Shown here: positions 6,478 through 9,663 of the stretch, in pieces
Layout: each line of letters begins with the position of its first letter
How positions within the stretch are numbered: position 1 is the stretch's first letter
NCBI GenBank assembly: GCA_013415595.1
Contig: JAAEEW010000111.1
Span: 1 to 9,663, forward strand
DNA length: 9,663 nucleotides
Direction: 5' to 3'
Source of the DNA: Methanosarcinales archaeon
GTDB lineage: Archaea; Halobacteriota; Methanosarcinia; Methanotrichales; Methanotrichaceae
The notes under the pieces: model-generated
Seen by the model: only the letters and a program-made list of their open reading frames with translations
Databases searched by the model: none
What the model was told of the DNA's origin: nothing
Position numbers and translations under genes: made by a program

Positions 6478-6560
6478 GGCCAGATCCGAGGTTGAGATCT
6501 GCAGTGCCTTCTGGTTCAGATGGCGATTGAAGATCTCGCACATTCGCAAAATCCGACGGC

Positions 6561-6568
6561 ATTAAATA
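6561..6568 (+). promoter_or_regulatory. TATA-like box for the methyltransferase-deaminase unit
   Basis: ATTAAATA lies about 27 bases before ATG 6592 and is an AT-rich island after the GC-rich spacer. At the usual archaeal distance, transcription would start at about 6590, giving an almost leaderless mRNA. A second TATA-like word GTATAAAT (6594-6601) falls inside the first codons and would start RNA too late for the conserved N-terminus. Confidence 0.5.
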
Positions 6569-6591
6569 GCCGGCAGACAGGATTTAGATGG

Positions 6592-7329
6592 ATGTATAAA
6601 TCCGGGTACATAGTTGATCCCTCATCCACCGTCAGCTGCTACGACCAGCACGCCGCCCTCTACGACCGCTACCAGCAGACGGTTGTTCCCCACTACCAGA
6701 CCGCCCTGGACATGGTGGCCCTGACCTATGGACGCTACGTCCGGCCGGGGGGCCGGGTGCTGGACCTGGGATGCGGGACCGGCAACGCCTCGGCAGCCCT
6801 CCTGAGAGCGGATCCCAATGCCAGAATATTCCTCCTGGACGGCTCGGCAGAGATGGTGGAGATTGCGTCCGGGAAGATCTCGGCCCTGGCCCCCCACAGC
6901 CTGGCCGGGAAGGCGGTGGCCGACCTGGGCATCCCCGGCTGGGACCGGGGCCTGGAGCCGGGGTACGACGCCATCATCTCCTCGCTGGTCCTGGAGCACC
7001 TGCCCTTCTCCACCCACAGAGATGTGATCGGAGGATGCCGTCGGCTTCTGCGGCCCGGCGGGTGGCTGATCGCCATGGAGGGCTACCGGGAGGATGACAG
7101 CGACATGCTGGAGTGGTTCTTCGCCCAGATGGAGGAGCGCAGGCGGGGACTGGACCCCCAGCTCTCCGACTTCGTGGCTGAACTACGGGAGAAGAAGGAG
7201 GTGCACCACTACAGCAGCAAGCGCCAGAAGGAGGAGTGGTGGAGAAAGGCCGGACTGGAGGGGGTGGCCGTGCTCTGGCAGTACCTGTGCCTGGCCCTGA
7301 TGGCCGGCAGGAGGCCGGAGGAGAGGTGA
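6592..7329 (+). CDS. Class I SAM-dependent methyltransferase
   Basis: The 245-residue protein is a Rossmann-fold methyltransferase. Motif I is VLDLGCGTG (56-64), which binds SAM. The acidic residue that holds the ribose follows in LLDGS (D83). Motif II is DAIISSLVLEHL (126-137) and motif III is LLRPGGWLIAMEG (152-164). The N-terminal YDQHAALYDRY and the C-terminal HHYSSKRQKEEWWRKAGLEGVAVLWQYLCLALMA recall the overall plan of CmoA-like enzymes acting on tRNA wobble uridine. That likeness is loose and the substrate is unknown. ATG 6592 is chosen over ATG 6520: it has AGGAT 8 bases upstream and a TATA-like box 27 bases upstream, while the extra 24 residues from 6520 are low quality and lack a ribosome-binding site. 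Its stop codon overlaps the ribosome-binding site of the deaminase gene, so the two are translationally coupled. Confidence 0.85.
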   Translation: MYKSGYIVDPSSTVSCYDQHAALYDRYQQTVVPHYQTALDMVALTYGRYVRPGGRVLDLGCGTGNASAALLRADPNARIFLLDGSAEMVEIASGKISALAPHSLAGKAVADLGIPGWDRGLEPGYDAIISSLVLEHLPFSTHRDVIGGCRRLLRPGGWLIAMEGYREDDSDMLEWFFAQMEERRRGLDPQLSDFVAELREKKEVHHYSSKRQKEEWWRKAGLEGVAVLWQYLCLALMAGRRPEER

Positions 7330-7336
7330 TTGGAAA

Positions 7337-7771
7337 ATGGATGAGTTCATGGAGGCCGCCCTGGAGGAGGCCAGACGCGGATTAGCCGAGGGCGGAGTTC
7401 CCATCGGCGCGGTGCTGGTCAAGGACGGCCGGATAGTTGGCCGGGGCCGGAACCGCAGGGTGCAGGAGGGGGCTTCGGTTCTGCACGCCGAGATCGACTG
7501 CCTGCACAGCGCCGGACGGGTGGCCGACTACCGGGGATCGACCCTGTACACCACCCTGATGCCCTGCCCCATGTGCACCGGCGCGGTGGTGCAGATGGGC
7601 ATCGCCAGGGTGGTGGCCGGGGAGTCCCGGACCCTGGCCGGAGCCAGGGAGATCATGGAGGCCCGGGGAGTAGAGGTCCTGGACCTGCAACTGGACCAGT
7701 GCTCAAAGATGATGCGGGAGTTCATCGAAAAGAACGGCCTTCTGTGGGCGGAGGAGGTGGGGGAGATCTGA
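7337..7771 (+). CDS. Zinc deaminase of the cytidine/cytosine deaminase superfamily, FCY1-type
   Basis: The 144-residue protein has the full zinc site of the superfamily: HAE (H50, E52 as proton shuttle) and PCPMC (C77, C80). It follows yeast cytosine deaminase (FCY1) over nearly its whole length, including EGGVPIGAVLV, LYTTLMPCPMCTGA and the C-terminal tail ending in W-x-E-[DE]-[IV]-G. From the yeast enzyme, N51 and W152 in the pyrimidine pocket are matched by N39 and W137. F114 is replaced by L100 and D155 by E140. Hydrolytic deamination of cytosine to uracil (salvage) is therefore the best guess, with another free base or an RNA adenosine as alternatives. ATG 7337 has AGGTGAT (7324-7330) 6 bases upstream, overlapping the methyltransferase stop. 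No membrane segment or signal is present. Membership of the superfamily is secure; cytosine specificity is inferred. Confidence 0.88.
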   Translation: MDEFMEAALEEARRGLAEGGVPIGAVLVKDGRIVGRGRNRRVQEGASVLHAEIDCLHSAGRVADYRGSTLYTTLMPCPMCTGAVVQMGIARVVAGESRTLAGAREIMEARGVEVLDLQLDQCSKMMREFIEKNGLLWAEEVGEI

Positions 7772-7818
7772 GCTGCCCTGGCGTGATTTCGGCCTGGACC
7801 CGGGCCTGGATCCGTTGC

Positions 7819-7823
7819 TTTTT
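7819..7823 (+). terminator. Oligo-T terminator candidate after the deaminase gene
   Basis: A T5 run lies 47 bases beyond the deaminase stop codon in otherwise GC-rich DNA, following the GGCCTGGACCCGGGCC stretch. It is the first T-tract available to end the two-gene transcript. It is short, so the call is tentative. Confidence 0.35.
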
Positions 7824-7881
7824 GACGATTCGGGCCCACTCACCGGGAGCGGGGCCTCCAAGGGAGAAGAGCGACAAGACC

Positions 7882-7921
7882 ATTAAAATTCGTAGATTAA
7901 ATTTTGTAGATTAAAATTTTG
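7882..7921. repeat. AT-rich short tandem repeats between convergent genes
   Basis: GTAGATTAAATTTTG (7892-7906) is followed at once by GTAGATTAAAATTTTG (7906-7921), and a partial copy ATTAAAATTC precedes them at 7882-7891. The block sits in the spacer (7772-8037) between the deaminase gene and the minus-strand secreted-protein gene, where it could act as a bidirectional terminator. A 5-bp hairpin GTCCC/GGGAC (7949-7965) lies nearby. No gene is supported in the spacer. Confidence 0.65.
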
Positions 7922-8037
7922 AAATGTGGGAGGGGGGTGAAGCGTTGAGTCCCTGGCGAAGGGACCCCTGCTCCATCATTCGACTTCCAGGCCGCGCCCG
8001 CCGCTACATGAAAACTGCTCTTCACTGGCCACAGCCC

Positions 8038-8973
8038 TCAGGGTATCACCTGCAGCAGGCCGACAGGACGGTGGCATGTGCAATCGAATATTCCCTTATA
8101 CCCGCTGGTGTAGCCATTGGTCCTGTAGGTGAGGAGGTCTTCCCAGCCGCCGCTGCAGCAGGGCAGCCATTCCAGAGGCTCCCTGGTCTTCTGGAATGAT
8201 GAGTTCATCTGAATCCCGCGGTTGATATCGTAGGTTCCCTGGTACCGCTCCTCTCCCTCGGCCAGCACCTGGTAGGTCCCCATCTTGTTCTGGTAGTCCG
8301 GACCGGCCTGCCGGTAGCTGAGGTCGGCAATGCCGGTGGTGTGGGCAGCTATCTGAGAGTCCAGAGTCCTGGTGGCCTGCAGTTCAGCATGCAGGAGATC
8401 CTCGTCCGTGGCCAGGATGGTGGCGTTGAGCCGCTTCAGCTCCATGCTCACCCTCTGTTCCCTGGACAGCTCGGCATTGTAGAGCAGGCTCGAGCCGGCA
8501 TAATCCAGGTTGTTTCCTGCAAAGCCCCGATCGTTTATCCCCCGGCTCAGGTAGTCGAGGGTGCGGGTGGCGTTCAGGGTCACCGGCCACTTCTCCTGGA
8601 AGGTCACCGTGTACAGCGGCGAGCCTGCCGGCTTGGTTATGTTCCGGTAGATCGACGAATTGATGCTGGAGCACAGGCTGATGGTCTCCTCCGAGCTCAG
8701 GCTGCCCTCGTAGGCGGCCGTTCTCTCCCGCAGACGGACGTCGTTTACGTCCACATCGGCATAGAGAGAGTGGTAGGGGCTGACCACCCTCCCGTGTATG
8801 TCGATTGGACTTACCGTGCCCTCTACCGATTGGGTGTAGTCAAAGCTCAGGTTGCCGCCGTGACGGTAAATGTACCAGTCCGACGTATCGGTCTTCACAT
8901 AGCCTGACCAGGAAGCTGCGCAAGCTCCCATGATGATCGCCAGCATCGCTATGGCCAGAAGCAGTCCTCTCAT
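8038..8973 (-). CDS. Secreted envelope protein of unknown function
   Basis: I do not recognise a named family for this 311-residue protein. It has a clear N-terminal signal sequence (MRG then LLLAIAMLAIIMGACAAS, cleavage probably near residue 19-20). No other membrane helix is present, so it is exported. A cysteine at residue 18 is near the cleavage site, but the preceding residues do not fit a standard lipobox. Six N-glycosylation sequons (N41, N105, N111, N134, N183, N257) fit a surface glycoprotein. The C-terminal end has two cysteine pairs, CC (272-273) and CTC (298-300), likely disulfides. The middle (about 165-215) is probably helical. ATG 8973 follows the upstream gene's stop by a single base, with GGTGGTGA about 6 bases upstream, so it is coupled to the repeat protein gene. 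The two may form a secreted pair. Confidence 0.75.
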   Translation of the reverse strand: MRGLLLAIAMLAIIMGACAASWSGYVKTDTSDWYIYRHGGNLSFDYTQSVEGTVSPIDIHGRVVSPYHSLYADVDVNDVRLRERTAAYEGSLSSEETISLCSSINSSIYRNITKPAGSPLYTVTFQEKWPVTLNATRTLDYLSRGINDRGFAGNNLDYAGSSLLYNAELSREQRVSMELKRLNATILATDEDLLHAELQATRTLDSQIAAHTTGIADLSYRQAGPDYQNKMGTYQVLAEGEERYQGTYDINRGIQMNSSFQKTREPLEWLPCCSGGWEDLLTYRTNGYTSGYKGIFDCTCHRPVGLLQVIP

Positions 8974-8974
8974 T

Positions 8975-9663
8975 TTAGTTCACCACCCACTTGCCGGTCC
9001 CCTTGAACCACAGATCCGTTCCGTAAGCATCGGTCGTCAATAAGTCTGTATACGCCGTAATGCTGCTCGCTCTGGCCTTTGCGTCAGCCCAGGCCCCTGC
9101 CCCGGCATAGTCGCCCTGGGCATTTGGCGGCGAAGAGCTGTACCTGCCTGCAGCGCCGATCACCAGCGCCGGACCATCGCCTGTGGCCAGGAAGTCGTTT
9201 CCGGAGGCATGAGTCGATGATGCGCCGGTCATGGCCTGGAGGCTCGATGCCTGCAATTTGCAGTTTTCAAGCGCTGCCAGCCCTACTATGGCTCCCTGGG
9301 CTTCGATGTCACCTGGTGCCAGAGCAACCTGGCCACCACCGGCTGCAGCCACTGTCGCGTCGTCGCCCCTGGCAGTTATTCCGTACCCTGAGGCATCGGT
9401 TCCGTAATCGCCGGTGTTGGCGCTGAGCTGATACGCATCCACACGGCCGTTCTCGCCGGCTCCAGCGCCAGCCAGGGCACCCTCAACTATCGTCTTCTGC
9501 GGCGAGAGCTCCACGCGACCAGCAGCCGCAGCGGCAACTGCGGCGTCGTCGCCCCTGGCAGTCATTCCATAGCCTGTGGCGCTGGTTCCATAATCAGCTG
9601 TGTCCGCATTGAGATAATCGGCGTCCACACGGCCGTTCTCCCCAGCTCCCGCTCCAGCCAGGG
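8975..9663 (-). CDS. Partial repeat protein with 62-residue tandem units, 5' end outside window
   Basis: The frame is open to the window edge, so the N-terminus is missing. The GTG at 9628 is an internal valine codon in a repeat, not a start. The visible 229 residues contain 62-residue units: two close copies, a third diverged copy and a shorter final unit ending GTDLWFKGTGKWVVN. Each close unit has an AGAGAGENGRVDA stretch, then DYGT[SD]A[ST]GYG[MI]TARGDDA[AT]VAAA, then a variable tail. Alternating small and polar residues with regular glycines suggest a beta-solenoid or other extended beta fold of a surface or sheath protein, but no family is recognised. A signal peptide would lie outside the window. 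One base separates its TAA from the ATG of the secreted protein gene downstream, so the two are co-transcribed. The DNA of the close copies is also similar, so unit number could change by recombination. Confidence 0.8.
   Translation of the reverse strand, partial: LAGAGAGENGRVDADYLNADTADYGTSATGYGMTARGDDAAVAAAAAGRVELSPQKTIVEGALAGAGAGENGRVDAYQLSANTGDYGTDASGYGITARGDDATVAAAGGGQVALAPGDIEAQGAIVGLAALENCKLQASSLQAMTGASSTHASGNDFLATGDGPALVIGAAGRYSSSPPNAQGDYAGAGAWADAKARASSITAYTDLLTTDAYGTDLWFKGTGKWVVN
9107..9663 (-). repeat. 186-bp in-frame tandem repeats
   Basis: The period is exactly 186 bp: CACACGGCCGTTCTC at 9626-9640 recurs at 9440-9454. In coding order the units are 9663-9479 (cut by the window by one base), 9478-9293 and a diverged 9292-9107, followed by a 43-codon remnant to 8978. 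The first two agree closely in both DNA and protein, and the third mainly in spacing and small-residue pattern. The decay toward the 3' end suggests amplification in the part nearer the gene start. Confidence 0.85.

Noticed and set aside
5438..6562. 374-codon minus-strand frame over the permease gene
   Set aside because: The product is a low-complexity G/Q/E/H-rich shadow; the + strand frame shows clear transporter motifs.
7924..8199. 91-codon + frame after the AT-rich repeat, with GGAGGGGGGTGA before TTG 7945
   Set aside because: It runs into the antisense of the secreted-protein gene and has no family likeness, although its upstream signals look suggestive.
8975..9628. GTG 9628 as the start of the repeat protein
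   Set aside because: The codon is the valine of a repeated GRVDA motif, and the frame stays open with repeat sequence to the window edge.

Overview
The window reads as chromosomal DNA of a GC-rich methanogenic archaeon of the order Methanosarcinales, most likely a Methanothrix (Methanosaeta) relative. The reasons are a DUF2193-DUF2180-AqpM gene run typical of methanogens, an S-layer protein of the Methanosarcinales duplication-domain family, archaeal TATA-like boxes and oligo-T terminators, and GGAGG / AGGTGAT ribosome-binding sites. The genus is inferred; the archaeal methanogen assignment is firm. No tRNA, rRNA, CRISPR array or insertion sequence was found.

Layout. Positions 1-655 hold no convincing gene. 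They carry a hairpin plus T-tract (336-384) and, just before the first gene, a complex control region (537-650): a perfect 17-bp inverted repeat flanking two TATA-like boxes, and a leader whose 3' hairpin would hide the ribosome-binding site. Three tightly packed + strand genes follow: a DUF2193 protein (656-2155), a small DUF2180 zinc-binding protein (2165-2374) and the aquaporin AqpM (2377-3114). They are almost certainly one operon and end at a T8 tract. A 676-bp convergent intergenic region (3115-3790) separates them from a minus-strand, secreted, single-domain S-layer-type protein (3791-4765), which has a strong hairpin right behind its stop codon.

A 345-bp divergent spacer leads into a + strand anion permease of the ArsB/NhaD/SLC13 superfamily (5111-6361). 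Behind it lies an unusually C-rich intergenic stretch (6393-6477) whose minus strand has a strong G-quadruplex pattern. A two-gene + strand unit follows: a class I SAM methyltransferase (6592-7329) and a zinc deaminase closely resembling yeast-type cytosine deaminase (7337-7771). Two minus-strand envelope genes end the window. One is the 3' part of a protein built from 62-residue tandem repeats (8975 to the window edge, 5' end missing). One base after it comes a secreted, cysteine- and sequon-containing protein of unknown function (8038-8973).

How the genes work together. The first operon links two methanogen proteins of unknown function to a channel for water and small neutral solutes or gases. 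The right-hand pair looks like a cell-surface cassette. The methyltransferase and deaminase are translationally coupled and may share a nucleobase or RNA modification or salvage role, but this is not shown by sequence alone. The least explained parts are the control region before DUF2193, the DUF2193/DUF2180 proteins themselves, and the repeat-protein cassette.
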